64,000 nucleotides of DNA from Fratercula arctica (taxonomy: Eukaryota; Chordata; Aves; Charadriiformes; Alcidae), in NCBI GenBank assembly GCA_947846985.1, contig CANTUZ010000011.1, positions 26,475,089 through 26,539,088 on the forward strand, read 5' to 3'. Every line of letters begins with the position of its first letter. Within the stretch, counting starts at the first letter, position 1. The position numbers were made by a program, and so were the translations under genes. A model generated the notes under the pieces. It searched no databases, was not told the origin of the DNA, and saw only the letters and a program-made list of their open reading frames with translations. Below are positions 26,001-39,447 of the stretch, piece after piece.

Positions 26001-29000
26001 TATGTATCCCTGAAAGGCATTTTGTTATAATGCTCCTGAACATCTCCACTGAGGACCCTCCATGACCTTCTCATGTTATAAGAGGTTTGCAACAACTCAT
26101 GAAAACACTAGAGCTCTGCAGACGAGCCGCACAGAGTGTGGGGTTTCGGTTTTCTTCCTTCCTGCAGAGGTGAACTAAGAGCCGCCGCTGAGAGTCACCG
26201 TGCAGCGACCACGTTGGTCTCCAGCTATTTACAGATGAAATTTTCCCCAGTGTTTTTCACACTGGTGAGTCACAAAAGGGAAGCACCGAGTGATTCCTAA
26301 ACTCACCAACAAAAGTTTTCTCACTATCTATAACTGCTGCAGGATTGGGATCAGATCATAAATTGCAGATTAAATCGTGTGCAGGAATGCATGATATTCA
26401 GGTGATTGCATTAACTCATCATTTCTACGTAAGGGCTGTCTAAACTATAAAACCATCCTAAAACACCTTCCTAGCAGAGACATGGCTCATCCCGACAAAC
26501 AACTTCAGTTTAGGTAGCTTTAGCTGCCCAAATTAAGGAAGTTCTATTAAAGAATAACGGCATCTACAGGAAGGATTTTGTGAGTACAAGCATGCAGACT
26601 TACATGTGTCCACCTGTATGTATGACATACCCAACCTCCGACTTCCTTGGGACTTCTGTGGTACACGGAATTAAAGCTTTTGAAAACTCCTGCAAGACTA
26701 AGACTACAGTAAGTCTGGAACAGAATGGACTGCAGAAGCGCTAATGCTAAAAGAAAAACAATAAGATGTACAGCCTAGTGGTAAGGGAGGTCTGCACCAA
26801 TCCCTGTTTAATCAACAGTGGCAGCAGAGCCCACCTCCATAACACAACAGCAGCAAAGGGAAAAGCACTACCATGGGTAGGAAAGGCAAAGAAAAAGAAA
26901 GAGGATCAGTGAGTCAGCTGTCAGAGACCTGGGGAAGAGAAAGGAGGTAGAAAATGGCAAATATCCCCAACAAAAAGCCACCTGTGAATAAAAACACCAG
27001 ATGTGAACAAGCTTGTCTCAGCAGCAGAGGCGGAGTGAATAGCTGACGGCACCACAGGACGTCAAGAGATCGCCCGGTGTCCGCAGGTTCAGTCAAACCT
27101 GACCTCGACTGCAGCATGGTCACAGTTCAGCTCCAAAATACCCAACGTCTAGAGGCTTAGTCTGGATTTAGGCAACATTTTAGTTGCAAATTTCAAAAAA
27201 AAAACCCCACAACAACACAACAATGAAGCAAACTATCATTTCTGAGACAAAATAAATTACTCTCTATCCTGTTGCAAAACCCACACGCCCGCCCCCACAC
27301 ACAGGCACATTATTTGGGGGGAATGAAGACAAATCCTGTCACTGCGAAGTGCAACCAGCTGACAATATTTTCTGACAAGTACCTTGAGGGCAGAAATCAG
27401 TTACAGCGGCTGGGCAAGCTTCCCCTGCGATTACTCACCTATGCTGATAAGCCATCCTGCCAGGAGCACGATACAGCTAGTCCTGGGTGTATTCATACTA
27501 CATGTTTCACATGCTTTCATTTCTATGAAATTCCAACTGCAAATGCCATGGCTCAGTCACTCTCTGTAAGGCTTTATAAAAACCAGGATGCCTTTGATGA
27601 TCACCGTCCTTCTGGTCTAGAGCCGTTATTAAGTGCATGTACTTCTTCACCTTTTCCTAAAACACAATTACTGAGAAAATGGTTGGTACAGGTATAATTT
27701 ATGTGGGCAAGCAAATGCACTGCGATGTCGCCACATTACGAGACAGGCGCAGCACCTCCGTGTGCTGAAATAGGAAAGATCAAGAGTTATTATGCTCAAG
27801 AGGAGAAGGACAACGTTGTCACCATTCAGCATCATTCCCCTACATTGCCAGGGGCAGACACATTTCCATACGGCTGGTAACATTAATTAAGGTTGCCTTT
27901 TAGGGAATTCCTTAAGGGATCCATACTATCCCCTAAGTTAAAAACTGCATAAGCAGAAACATGCAAACAGAGCAGTTTTTAAATCAGTGAGGCAAAACAT
28001 CATCCCACCTACACCAAAATAATAGATAATAGAGATGAAAGAGAAGAAACAAAGCCATCAAGAGGAGAAATATGAAAATCTTGTTCTTTTAGTGACATAT
28101 TTACAGTACATACCACCTTTATAGTGCATAGAAATACTCCAGTATCTATCTACCCACCTGTTTCAGTCAAACCCTTGATTTTTCCATTAAGTGAACCAGA
28201 GCATAATTCTGAAAATAACAGTAAAACAGACATCAGTGAGGTCAGGGGTAGCCCTACAAACAGCTTTCATCCAAGACAGATGATGGCTTGAGATGCTCCC
28301 ATGTTTCTGCAGCCCTCCGTGTCTTCCTTCTTACTGTTTCTCACAGAGATTTTGATGCTTCCTTACTTTTCAGTTTCTCTTATTGTACTCATCAAACTCA
28401 TTTTTGTCAAAAATTGCAGCCCAAGTCTGTAGCTAAGGAACTGCTGTCCTGACCTGCCATTTTTTACTTCCATAATAATAGAGGGGAGGGAGGGAGAAGG
28501 ATACATGCAAAAGCAGGACTGATAAAATCAAATGCCTCCATTAGGGATGTTCCTCCAGTTTTCTAAAGCCTTCACCAAGTGTTAGTAGAACAAGTGCTAC
28601 AAATGGGTCATGGGTAGGTGACAGGGCTGGTGGGTTGGAGACATCTGCATCACCTCAGGGCTACCTTGTGTGCACGAGGGCAGAAAAGCATGCTCTGAAT
28701 TTAAAGAAAGCCCTGTGGTCTACTGGGCTTTGCTCTAGTTTGTCCCAATTTCTTCCCATTGTTGGAAGCTTGAATTTTCCGCTGGCTTTGTACATGCAAA
28801 TAAACCAGCTCACCAACTTCAGGAAGCGCCTACAGAGACTCATAAACAGTTAGCTGCAGCTGTCATTTTACACAAATGTTTCTCGCTGTGATGAACTGGA
28901 AATGCAACGCGTTCCTCATCAAAATCATACTTAATTGCAGCTAATTCCAGTGCTATCAGAGGAAGCGTTTGCACATTTGCTTATCGCAGCCCCACTGTCT

Positions 29001-30179
29001 GACACTTGTGATGGTTTCCCGTTTATTTCATACCCAGTTCAAAGCTGCCTGCCTTAAAATTCTCCACGGACCGCTTCCAGTCATCTTCACAGATCTTGTG
29101 CCCATGCTAGGTTTCATTGAAGTCACTGGGAAAATTTCCATTGATTTTAATTGAACAGGCTGTTTAGTTTTTCTTTTTCCCCTCTGGCAATGAACCATTC
29201 CAACCAAAAAATTCAAGACCATGTGACTGTGGGTCTCTTATTTTATGACAAAACTGAAAATCAGCTCACGTCCACTCCAGGTTTTACTAAGATTTACAAA
29301 TAGGAACCATTTTGTGTGCTTTCCTCTTGCAATGCACACCAATTGTGTAATTGATCTGAATGTGATGCTGTTCTGAATTATGCATTGAGATTTGCTTGAA
29401 CGGGACTTTTGAAAACAAAAAAATATTTTGTTATACTGTCAGTTTTCTTAATTAGTTTGTCTGTTGTTTTCTTTTTCCCCAGGAAAAATATCATGATTTC
29501 CACATAATTACTAAAATGGTAGATCATACCATGTTATAAAATAAGATTTCAGGCAGGGCAAATTCATTCCTATCTATTGCATTACTATTTGCCAAAGTAC
29601 CAGAATATCTGAGCCCGCAGGTATGCTTGGTCTGCCAAAGGGAATTACAGAAAGATGAAAAGAGGACACTTATCATGGTCCCTCACCCTTTTTGAGCTGA
29701 CTGGAAAGAAAAGAACGGGATGGGGAGACAGCTGGAGAAGACCTGTTGGGTGGCAGTGGTGAAGGAGACTGCTAACTCCCTAAATAATTGTGCTGCAACA
29801 CTAGGCGTCTCCCAGGGCTGGCACTCCCCTTCTGCTTTCCTCAGTCTTGGGAAGGAAGGTTCCTTATCCTTGTCAAATTCTATGAATATTTTTCTTCCAG
29901 TGTTAACAAAGGTCCGACTCCACTCGAGCGCTGTGACGGAGCCTATTCAGGGTGGTTATTATGACTGCAGGAGCGTACGCCAATAGTAAGATGCCTTCCA
30001 TGGTAATGAAAAGAAATCCACAACAAAAGAAGTCCAGAAAGTTCAAGTCTGCCTCAGGTTCACTGGTTTCTGCGCTATTCTTTCATGCTATTCATTTACT
30101 CACAATGAAGTACTGCAGAATTCAAACACATTTTATCTGTGCTTCTTTTGCTATACAATACAAGGTTGATTCAATGGAG

Positions 30180-30320
30180 AAAAAAAACCAAACCAAACCA
30201 GCCCCCCAGAAAAAAAACCCACAAGCCAATGACCAAACGAAAAAAAAAAAAAAAAACCCACAAAAAAAACCACAAAACAGAACAAAACCAGAAAAATACC
30301 CAAAAAACCAAAGCCAAGCT
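30180..30320 (+). repeat. A+C low-complexity tract
   Basis: About 140 bp made almost only of A and C, with repeated AAACC and CAAAAC units and an A17 run at 30240-30256. It inflates open frames on both strands, which encode only Lys/Pro/Gln-rich or Phe/Trp-rich peptides and should not be taken as genes. It lies about 350 bp from the CR1 3' end and is not its tail. Confidence 0.85.
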
Positions 30321-30664
30321 GTCTCTTCTGGATTCAAGTACCCTAACACAGAGACTACCCCACACCAACAGCTAAGTGAACTCCATTAATTGCCTTGATT
30401 GCTCACAAAACTAAATCCTAACAACATCGAGTTCCAAAATTTTTGTCTCTGACAGAGCACATTTGGCCAGGACAAACAGTCACTGCTTAATAACTGATAT
30501 TCCCCTCCACCCAACACAATGTTTATTGCCTGGATTCCATTGTGACATGAACAGGAAGGACCGGATTAAAAAAACCAAGCCATCTGTAAACTGAGACAAT
30601 GATTTTAATGGGAAGAAAATAAAGGCTAGAAATTGTGTGAAGTGCATCAAAATGTTAATTGCTT

Positions 30665-31395
30665 ATAGAATCATAGAATCATAGAACCATAGGGTTGGAA
30701 GGGACCTCTGGAGATCATCTAGTCCAACCCCCCTGCCAGAGCAGGGTCACCTAGAGCAGGTTACACAGGAACACGTCCAGGCGGGTTTTGAATGTCTCCA
30801 GAGATGGAGACTCCACCACCTCTCTGGGCAGCCTGTTCCAGTGCTCTGCCACCCTCAGGGTAAAGAAGTTCCTCCTCATGTTTAGGTGGAACTTCTTGTG
30901 CTCAAGTTTGTGCCCATTGCCTCTTGTCCTGTCCCCGGGCACTACTGAAAAGAGCCTGGCCCCATCCTCCTGACACCCACCCTTTAAGTATTTATAAGTG
31001 TTGATAAGATCCCCCCTCAGCCGTCTTTTTTCCAGACTGAAGAGACCCAAATCCCTCAGCCTTTCCTCATAAGAGAGGTGTTCCAGTCCCCTAATCATCT
31101 TGGTAGCCCTCTGCTGCACCCTTTCCAGCAGTTCCCTGTCCTTCTGGAACCGGGGAGCCCAGAACTGGACACAGTACTCCAGGTGTGGCCTCACCAATGC
31201 AGAGTAGAGGGGGAGGATGACCTCCCTTGACCTGCTGGCCACACTCTTTTTGATGCACCCCAGGATGCCATTGGCCTTCTTGGCCACAAGGGCACATTGC
31301 TGGCTCATGGTCATCCTGTTGTCCACCAGGACTCCCAGATCTCTTTCCACAGAGCTGCTCTCCAGCAGGTCAGCCCCCAACCTGTACTGGTGCAC
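30665..31395 (-). mobile_element. CR1: CR1 LINE, 5'-truncated, 3' end intact
   Basis: The element reads on the minus strand. Its 3' terminus is at 30665, where reverse-complemented ATTCTATG octamers (seen here as ATAGAATC units) form the CR1 signature tail, followed by a CR1 3' UTR to about 30750. The body is the C-terminal part of ORF2. Similarity stops near 31395, so it is severely 5'-truncated, as usual for target-primed reverse transcription. No target-site duplication was seen, which is normal for CR1. The long intact reading frame suggests a relatively young copy compared with the one at 36.6 kb. Confidence 0.95.
30751..31395 (-). pseudogene. CR1 ORF2 C-terminal fragment (reverse-transcriptase polyprotein end)
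   Basis: A 214-residue open frame matching the end of CR1 ORF2, the endonuclease/reverse-transcriptase polyprotein of this LINE. Landmarks seen are [20 protein letters not shown] (about residues 20-39), [12 protein letters not shown], the [18 protein letters not shown] block (about 64-81), [25 protein letters not shown], and the terminal [19 protein letters not shown] motif ending at a natural stop. It is a truncated remnant: the endonuclease domain and the catalytic reverse-transcriptase core lie upstream of the truncation, so it cannot encode active enzyme. Its first codon is GTG within the element, not a real start. The frame is uninterrupted. There is no promoter, and the sequence continues directly into the 3' UTR. 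Confidence 0.93.
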
Positions 31396-34300
31396 ATCCT
31401 TCTGAACTAGTGGACAGGATGATGAAGATAAGGTCTAATGTCTTTTCAGACAGCAGAAGTTCTAGTTCTTGGTTATTCTGCAATGGAAATAAATGGGTAA
31501 CATGAGGAATATTTGCAACTGCATTGACTTAGTGTCCAGAATGAGTTCCAAAATAGTTAGTCTGGTTTGCCTTTCATTTTTATCATCATTTACATCTATG
31601 CAAAGTGAGGGCAAAGCAGATATAGACATTTCTATTCCAACTTGGAAGCTGTTCTTTAGGCAAGATACTCCAGTTCAGGCAAGCAGGGCCAATGTAACTG
31701 CCAGACACAGCCTGATACCACTTTACTGTTCTTGTAACTGGTTTCTACGTATAACACAGTTTCTATCAGTCTCAGGACCAATATTAGTTGCATACTACCG
31801 TATATGCCTCAAAGCGCATTCACAGGCGAACAGCAGAATGATAGCATAATCCCTTTTCTCATATGCTGCATTTCATGATGCACACCGGATTCCTCAGAAA
31901 ACAAGTTATGCAAATTTATGACCTCTACCTTAGAGTGAGGCGTATAGCCCAAGGTCCTTGCCTACCTACACACCAGATGTAGGATATGGGGAATTGATAT
32001 TAACAGTCCAAAAGGATTATTTTTTGCATGTGACAAGATATTTCAGGAGGTAGTTTCAGAGGCATCAACTTTTAGAAAGGCTCTGTCCACACAAAACTCT
32101 TACAACATCCATGCTTTCTGTGATACATAGGGAAAAACACAGTAGCCAACAGCCACCTAAGGTAGAAGAAACTGTGGAAAATCTGGCCTCAAACACAAGT
32201 CCCAGGTTCTGAAAATTCTCACCCTATGGTCTCCAGACAATGCTGTCCAGGCATTTTATAACCACCTGAGCATAGCTACAGTCTGATCCTGACTTGTCTT
32301 CATCTTCACAGCTCCAGGCCTCATCTGTCACCTAGCGAAAGGCATGAAGGTGTGCCCGCTTTGACTCCTCAGCTCCCTGATGCCCTCTCCAGAAGAGAGG
32401 GATGCACTGCTTTCTCGTTTGTGTGTTGTTTGTAGGACTGACAATTAAATTCCAATGGCAAAATATTGACAACGGGTGATGATATCCAAATCTGAAAGAA
32501 CCATGTTTGTCTTTCCGGTTTTAGGAGTTGGCTGTAGAAGAAATGCCTTTTCCACTGGTGATGTGAATCAGGACATAGAGAGCAACCTATTAAAGAAAAT
32601 GTTGTCGCATTCTTGATGGAATAATTGTTCATCTAACCTCCCTTAATATTAAGGGAAGAAGTATTGATTTTAATATGATAAATCCTGAAATTACATGAGG
32701 TTCTCAAAGACACATGGAGCATCCCCGGTGAGATCCTCCTAGCCTTTGTTTCTCACTCATAACTGCAAAATGTCCTCACAAGTGCCATAACAGGAACTTG
32801 GAGGAATGAGAGTCTGGGGAATTTTAAAATGTAAGAAACATTCAAATATTGCGGATTAGTATTCCACGCAGAGCCATAATTTTCAATGTTTGCACTCATT
32901 TTAGCATTCCTTTTAAATTAAAGGCACAATAGGTAAGCTGGCAGCGTGCAGGTGGTTTAAAGAGTTTAAAACATCCTTATTCATACTTCTAATTTTTTAT
33001 AACAGAAGCTATTTAGAACCCAATTTTTGTGCTTTTTGAAAGGTAACAGGATTTGTTCTGAAAACTAAATTCAGCAGGAAACCAGCAGGTAATTTGGATT
33101 AATGGGTTTGCATATTTTAAATACAAATAATATGAGTTAATAATATCCCTTCAGGTATTTAAACATACCTTGAGATACAGACATCTAGCTGTGTCGGAAA
33201 GATTACAATGGAACAACACTGCAATCACCAGGCAACAGGCGCAGGAGAAATGTGCCACTTAAGAGAGTCCTGAAGTAGATCCGGAGAGCACTGCTACACT
33301 CGAATAAATGCAGCTGGGGGTAGATGAGGGATGTAGGCACTTCCACTGCAGTGCCAGCCGCCAGAGGTAGACTCTAGAAGTGACAGTTCATGAAAGTAAT
33401 CAGGCATTTGGCAAAATACATAAAGAACATCCACAGGCTGATCAAGGGGTGGTTTTGGAGTCAGCCGTCAGCAAACACTAAACACAGACCAAACTCGTGC
33501 TACGCTCTGATTGAGAAAGGTGTCTCTTTCGTTTGTAATTCTGGGTACAGTTTTGTCTTCAGAGGTTGACAAATGCAGAGAAATTGGTATGGATCCGACC
33601 TATTTTATAGTTTGATGACCTCAAGAAGTGGAAGATCCACGTTCCTTTTCCCCCTCTGTCCAACGAGGATCTAGCACACATCACAGGAGAGCGTATTACC
33701 AGTCTGCAATGGGGTATAAACTGTAATCCCAGTCAGTGATGCTGTCGCTGGCTTTCTGGATTCTCCATGTCCCAGTGAGTGCCTTGAGCTTTGAATTATC
33801 TCTCTCTCTGACTTTCTTTTTCTGGCCTCAGGGCTTGCAACCTTCTCTGTGACAACTGTGAGCAGTGAGCTCTGCTTGCTCCGAACAAGCTGTGAACGGA
33901 CCACTGCTTTAGGAAAAAAAGATAACGGATGCTCCGCTTCATCCCTGAGCTCTGGGGATACATGAGTCGATGCTTCTCAGAGCAAGGTATTGGTTAGGGG
34001 GGTCTCACCACAGTGTCGTTGTATGAAATACAACTACTGCTGTTGCCACTTTGGAAGAAAATACTGTACCTGTGGCTTGTTGAGCTGGCCCCTGAGAAGA
34101 CCTGTTGCCCACCTCAGCTCAGGTGGAGGACATACGGCTGCCTGCTCCTTTGGGAGCAGCTCCAGGCATGTGCAGCACTGTAGCAGTCAGCGGTTTGGGA
34201 ATTTTAATGTCAAAGATAAGATGAAAGACATTTATTTCCTCCTCCTCCTGGCTCCTTAGAAATGCTTGTCCCTTTCAGGTTGCTTAAAGTACTGTCCTTA

Positions 34301-36617
34301 TGTGCCCATGAGCACATTCCTGATGGAGCCTCCCCAGTTCATAGACTTCCCCTTGCTAAGTAGGGGGAAAAACACACAAAAACCGATCCAAACAAACAAA
34401 AGCTTATCCTATTAGCTAGTTGTCAATTATCCTTGATGGGTAATTGTACCAGCAGCCAGAGGGAAATGCTAGCAGGTGTAATTACTGGCTTCTGTTTCCA
34501 GGGTTATAACCTCTGACTTACAAGGCCTGTCTTCAGGTACAAAAAGAGAAATCACTGAATAAATTATGATAAGCATCTTCCCTTCATAAATAAGGAAGAT
34601 TTCAACTGAAACTGGATAATTTTAATTGCAAAAGCACTTTACTTCCAGTGCTTCTCTACTCACCATGAGCAAATATCCTCACAAAATGTGGTCTCTTGTT
34701 AAAACTTACAGGTGCCAGTACAGAACATTATAAGGAAAAACATTTATGTAGAAAAATATTGCATGCTGAGTTGACAAGAATCTACTTGTGCTTATTACAA
34801 AAAGATACAGTGCAGGTGCAGTTTAAAACTGACAATCCATTACCAGAAATCCATCTTTTGCTTAGGTTGATAAACCAAGATTGAATTATAGATTTCACAG
34901 CAGCGATTCCTGTGTTCCGCATTTAAATCCACACCTTCTGCTTTCCTAAAGCTTTTTTAATCCATTCATTTGAAATAAATGGTCATGCTTAAAAGTTGCC
35001 TCAATTCATGAACATTTTCATTGCAGAAAACGTAGCGACACAATCCCCAAAATTGTTCACAGACCTTGTTAAAAGGAGCTCTCTCATCAAAGCATCATTT
35101 TTAACATTTATTTATTTATTTATGTTTAGTTTGATTTGTAAACAAGTACATGCCCCAAGTGCATGACTGCATTTCCTACTTAATTCAAATTTGCAGAGAG
35201 CGCTCAGACGTAGTTTCATTTTTGGGCAGGATTCTGAATTCAGACCATTGCCATTCACATACGAATATTTAGTCACACACGAAGTCCATCTAATCAAGAG
35301 ATTGCACACAAATGAATAGGGCAAGTTTGTTATCCACATTCTCCCATTAAATTGAACCTTTCTGTCTTGTATGAACTCATTTAAAATTGAGATTTGCCTT
35401 CACTGTACTCTATTCAATGCTGTGCCCCACGGCTCAGCAGTTGTAAATATGGGCCAATTCCTACAAACCGATTTTACCCCAGAAAGGGATACCAGCAAGT
35501 CCCCACATCCAGACTGCTGCTGCTTTCTGCTCCTTTCACTTTGATAATTCAGTTACAAATAAAAGCAGTTAAAACAGTCAAAAGCTTACTGGACTGAGCA
35601 GTCCAGGCCAAATCTCGTGTCACTCTTCCTAAATAGCCGTCCCCAACTTCTAAACAGATGTGTGTGGGGGAGAGAGAAAGACTTCCTAACTCGCCCCCAT
35701 AAATCTGAAAAAAGTTCAACATTCAAACTCCACCAAATGTTAATCAGTCCACCGCCTTTTGTTATTCTTATGAATGACTGTAGTCAGGCTATTTAAAGCA
35801 ACTGATGCATTCAGTTGTTAATTGTAAGTGCCCATTGAGGGCACCTCAAATGAACCACAGTCTCCCTCAGTTCTCATCCCCCCTTCCGCACAAAGGGCTG
35901 GAAAGACTTTTAAGAGAGAACAAGAAGTTCATCTGCTAAGAAGTTCATCTACTAAGCCAACAGAGTCCTTCAGAAATTATCATGGAAAGGGAAGGGCAGT
36001 CTTGGAGGAAAGAGGAAAAACAGTATTTTAGTAGTTTTTTATTTATCACCCAAACCTCTGCACTTACTTGTTCTCCGACCTCCTGAAGAGAAAACTGCCC
36101 AGGCTCTGTCCCATTTCCATGCATCCGCTGTCCAGGCTGGTCCTGCGTGAGAAGATTCAACTGTACTATTATTGCCATGGTCAGCATCATTTTTACCAAG
36201 TCAGAAGAATTATTCTGTCTCTCAGATTTTTGCCTACCTCTCTTCAACTTGTCTGCTCAAGTAGGGGCAGAGGTTGTGTGCCATCATTCCGTAAGTGTTA
36301 TTTTATATGCTAGAAAACCTCTGTTTCAGCCCACTACATAAATATTTAAGGGCCAGTTTTGCAAGGATTCAAGAACGATTTCGACTTAAACAACCAGTCC
36401 CAATGATTTCAAAGGTTTTATTTGCAGAGTGTAAAAATAAGTACGGTCACAGACATTTACTGTGTAGAGCAATAACTGTCTCAGTGCATACGCTCTGCAT
36501 GAATGTAAGAAAACACCTGCACCATCCTCTTGAAAGAACATATGACCATCTGCAGGATATGATAAGAAATTAAAAAGAAAACTACCTTCAGGGAAAAGTC
36601 ATGCATCACTAGAAAGA
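31396..36617. other. Non-coding stretch between the two CR1 copies
   Basis: No gene recognised. It contains an A/C-rich patch near 34372-34403, a TTTA tandem near 35104-35123 and a small tandem duplication at 35922-35956. Open frames reach about 118 codons without family resemblance. Confidence 0.55.
35922..35956 (+). repeat. 16-bp tandem duplication
   Basis: AAGAAGTTCATCTGCT at 35922-35937 is followed immediately by the same unit with one change (G to A) at 35938-35953 and the start of a third copy. Confidence 0.9.
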
Positions 36618-37147
36618 GTCACAGGACTGCTTCCTTGAGTACTGTGTTCGGTTTTGGGCCCCTCACTACAGGAGGGACATTGAGGTGCTGGAGCGTGTCC
36701 AGAGAAGGGGAAGGAAGCTGGTGAGGGGTCTGGAGCACAAGTCTGGTGAGGAGCGGCTGAGGGAGCTGGGGGTGTTCAGCCTGGAGAAAAGGAGGCTGAG
36801 GGGAGACCTTCTCGCTCTCTACAACTCCCTGAAAGGAGGGTGTAGCCAGGGGGGGTCGGTCTCTTCTCCCAAGGAACAGGTGATAAGACAAGACGAAACA
36901 GCCTCAAGTTGCACCAGGGGAGGTTTAGGATGGATATTAGCAAAAATTTCTTCACAGAAAGGGTTCTCAAGCATTGGAACAGGCTGCCCAGGGAAGTGGT
37001 TGAGTCACCATCCCTGGAGGTATTTAAAAGACAGGTAGACACAGTAGCGAGGGTTATGGGTTAGTGGTGGTTTTGTCAGTCTTAGGTTGATGGTTGGACT
37101 CAATGATCTTGATGCTCTCTTCCAACCAAAACAGCTCTGGGATTCTT
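36618..37147 (+). mobile_element. CR1: Degraded CR1 LINE fragment
   Basis: A plus-strand CR1 3' portion. From about 36630 it encodes the block [20 protein letters not shown], then [20 protein letters not shown] and [20 protein letters not shown] in the order of CR1 ORF2. After the stop it continues into a 3' UTR containing GGTTGGACTCAATGATCTTG-like sequence (about 37090-37110) and ends near GGGATTCTTT (37140-37147), an eroded CR1 terminus without clear octamers. It differs in its 3' UTR from the minus-strand copy at 30.7 kb, so it probably belongs to another, older subfamily. The 5' end is truncated. Confidence 0.92.
36630..37065 (+). pseudogene. Frameshifted CR1 ORF2 C-terminal fragment
   Basis: Two open segments in different frames together cover the CR1 ORF2 C-terminus. 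The first carries the LEYCV...FWAP block, LERVQRR and [20 protein letters not shown] and runs to about 36850. The second resumes the family pattern from about 36880 with [38 protein letters not shown] and [16 protein letters not shown], then a stop near 37065. The frame change falls near the G-rich run around 36848-36858, a common site for indels. The catalytic reverse-transcriptase domain is absent, so the copy is non-functional on two counts. Confidence 0.9.
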
Positions 37148-39447
37148 TAACCCAAGCAACATCACAGGAAAATAAAACAGTGTTGGTGTTCCTAGATATG
37201 GGAGTCTTCTAGACCTTTTGTTTGCAAGGCTTCCTGCTTCAAATCCAAAGCAGGAGGATGCAAAGAGGCACTGCTGCCAGCACAGATGGCCTTTGTGGGG
37301 CCCTGGCCCTGAGCAGTGCCGCGGAGCCCAAAGCCCCGGGCGGGAGCCGGGGCAATGAACAACCTGGACCAAGCAAGGAAGCAAAATGAATACAGGTGAT
37401 GTGGAGCTGAACACCATCAGCATACCAATGCTAAATCAGCCCACGTTGTTAACTAATGAGAAGGCGTGAGTGAGTTTATGTATGCATGAAACAGAAGGCT
37501 GAGGCCTTGGGGATCCGTAACAGATATTTATCCCAAGAACAAACATCCAAACCTGAATCCAAATTTAAACAATCTAAATGTGCACTGTTTAGAAGCTTCA
37601 AGTACGTAAATAAAAAGAACGTCAGGTGGCATTTCTGCCAGGCCCACTTACCAGCCACACAAAGTGGCACAACACCACCATGAATCTACATGTCCTGTCC
37701 AGGTATGTCCCACAACTATTTAATCTCTATAATGTTTCAAACCCTGTCACATTCAGCTTGGGGCTTTTTTTTTTTTTTCCCTGTTAGAGAAGGTGACTAA
37801 ACTCCATCTCCCCAAAAATGGTAGAAACAAATATTTTCTTGGTGAAATTTTCTTTCTCTATTTCTAACTGGAGCCACATTCAGCATCTCTGTCTAATCAC
37901 TCCGTCCTCAGCACACACACAAATAACCTCCATTCCTTATTCCTGAGCATTGGAAAATACTTTTTAATGGAAAAACCCTAAGACTTGGGAGTTTCTGACC
38001 ATTGTTTTCATAACAGCTTTTATTTGCTTTTAATCAGTGTAACTAAAAATAATAATAAAAAACTGTAATGATCTCACTACTGCTTCCATAAAGGTGCTAT
38101 TAACATCAAATTACAAAAAATGTAATTTATCTCCACGTTCTGTAGACTACTCAAGCTTTTTGAAAATTCAACTGAAGTGAAATATGTTTTGCCCCAAAAT
38201 GGAATTTAAAGTACCCAAACATTGAGTTAAAATTTACTTTTGTAAAAAGTCCACAAAAGATTAGTCAAAGAAGGTTACATTTGTATTAGTAAAGCTGATT
38301 TTTAAGAGGTAGTCAAAATGAAAGAAAGAGTAGTCACCAGTTTTTCTTCCTGATTATTCATGTGTGAGTGAAAGATTGTACCCTGCTGCTTGTAGACGTA
38401 GTTGGTTTAAATACTAAGTAACCAGATCTTATTTCTAAGGTATTTTTCATCCACTGGCAGCTCTTTCCTACACCTTCATAGCTTAAGAGGCACTTCTAGG
38501 CAGCAGCACTACCTTTAACAGGAGTTTTTAAGCTTCTCATTGAAGTGTCACAATTACAAGACCTAAAACCTGGCTTTTCATGGAGCCCGATTTAGCAACT
38601 GCCGTACTTTGTAAAATCCAAATTCTATTACCAAAGAAACCCTGCCAATGACATGATATTACACAGCATGAAATCACTCCGACATCTGATCTTCTAAGGG
38701 ACTCACATGACAAAAAAGGATCAGGAAATCTACGCAGTCATCATTTCTCAAAATTTTTCGTTTCCAAGCTTAAATCAGACAAGAGCCTGTTTTCTGAGCC
38801 CCGCGTGCATTTCAGCATCATTCAACATAAGGAGCAATTTTCTATTTGAAAAGAAACCATGTTGGGATTATAAATTAATATTAAAACCAGTCCCCACACT
38901 CTCACTGTCTCCCCAAAGCAGCAGAGATCTGAGGCTGAACTTGAAAGGAGGTGGGTTACAGCAGACACAGGCTGCACTTCCTAGTATATTGTTTTTAGAA
39001 AAACAGCATAACAATAAAGCCCTGAGGTATTGTCTGCTTTCTACCTGAAAGGACAGGAAAGTGATTCAATCTACATTCTCTTCATAGCATCTGCTTACCA
39101 TTTGTGGTGACACAAGGCCATCGCATCTAGTGCTCACACGCTGCTGAGGCTGCATTTCCAAGGACGCACGTGTGACACTGGCACTGATCTACGGTCCCTG
39201 CTCCACAGGTACCCCAGTGAGCGTGTTGTTACCATTTTTCTGTTAAAAAATGTAGAGAGAAGGAAAATTTCGTCATGGAAAAGTGAACCACGGGGAAAGG
39301 CAAAGGAAGTTTTCATCCTCACCCAACACACCACATGATGTTATACAGAGCCAGGATGCTAAACGCATTATCTGCATTTCAGTCTGACCAGAGCATTATT
39401 TTATGAGAAAAAAAGGGAATAAAAAGCAACCACTTGTGCCAGGGTGA
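37148..39447. other. Non-coding stretch, nothing recognised
   Basis: Mixed-composition sequence with a T-run near 37767-37778. No repeat family or exon identified. The open frame at 38707-39048 (113 codons) has no supporting signals. Confidence 0.5.

Larger units (their letters stand above)
17639..30179. other. Long non-coding stretch, no gene recognised
   Basis: About 12.5 kb without a recognisable exon or RNA gene. It includes a T19 run (18486-18504), two perfect AT-rich palindromes (19360-19377 and 22998-23019), A+C tracts near 22030-22052 and 27198-27222, and a pyrimidine-rich segment near 21690-21730. Open frames of up to about 140 codons (for example 27272-27697 plus and 17647-18042 minus) have no family resemblance or splice context, and I treat them as chance. 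Confidence 0.55.

Noticed and set aside
27272..27697. 141-codon plus-strand open frame
   Set aside because: No family resemblance and no exon signals; the length is compatible with chance in 64 kb on six frames.
30122..30389. Overlapping open frames on both strands with Lys/Pro/Gln-rich or Trp/Phe-rich translations
   Set aside because: They are produced by the A+C low-complexity tract, which contains almost no stop codons.
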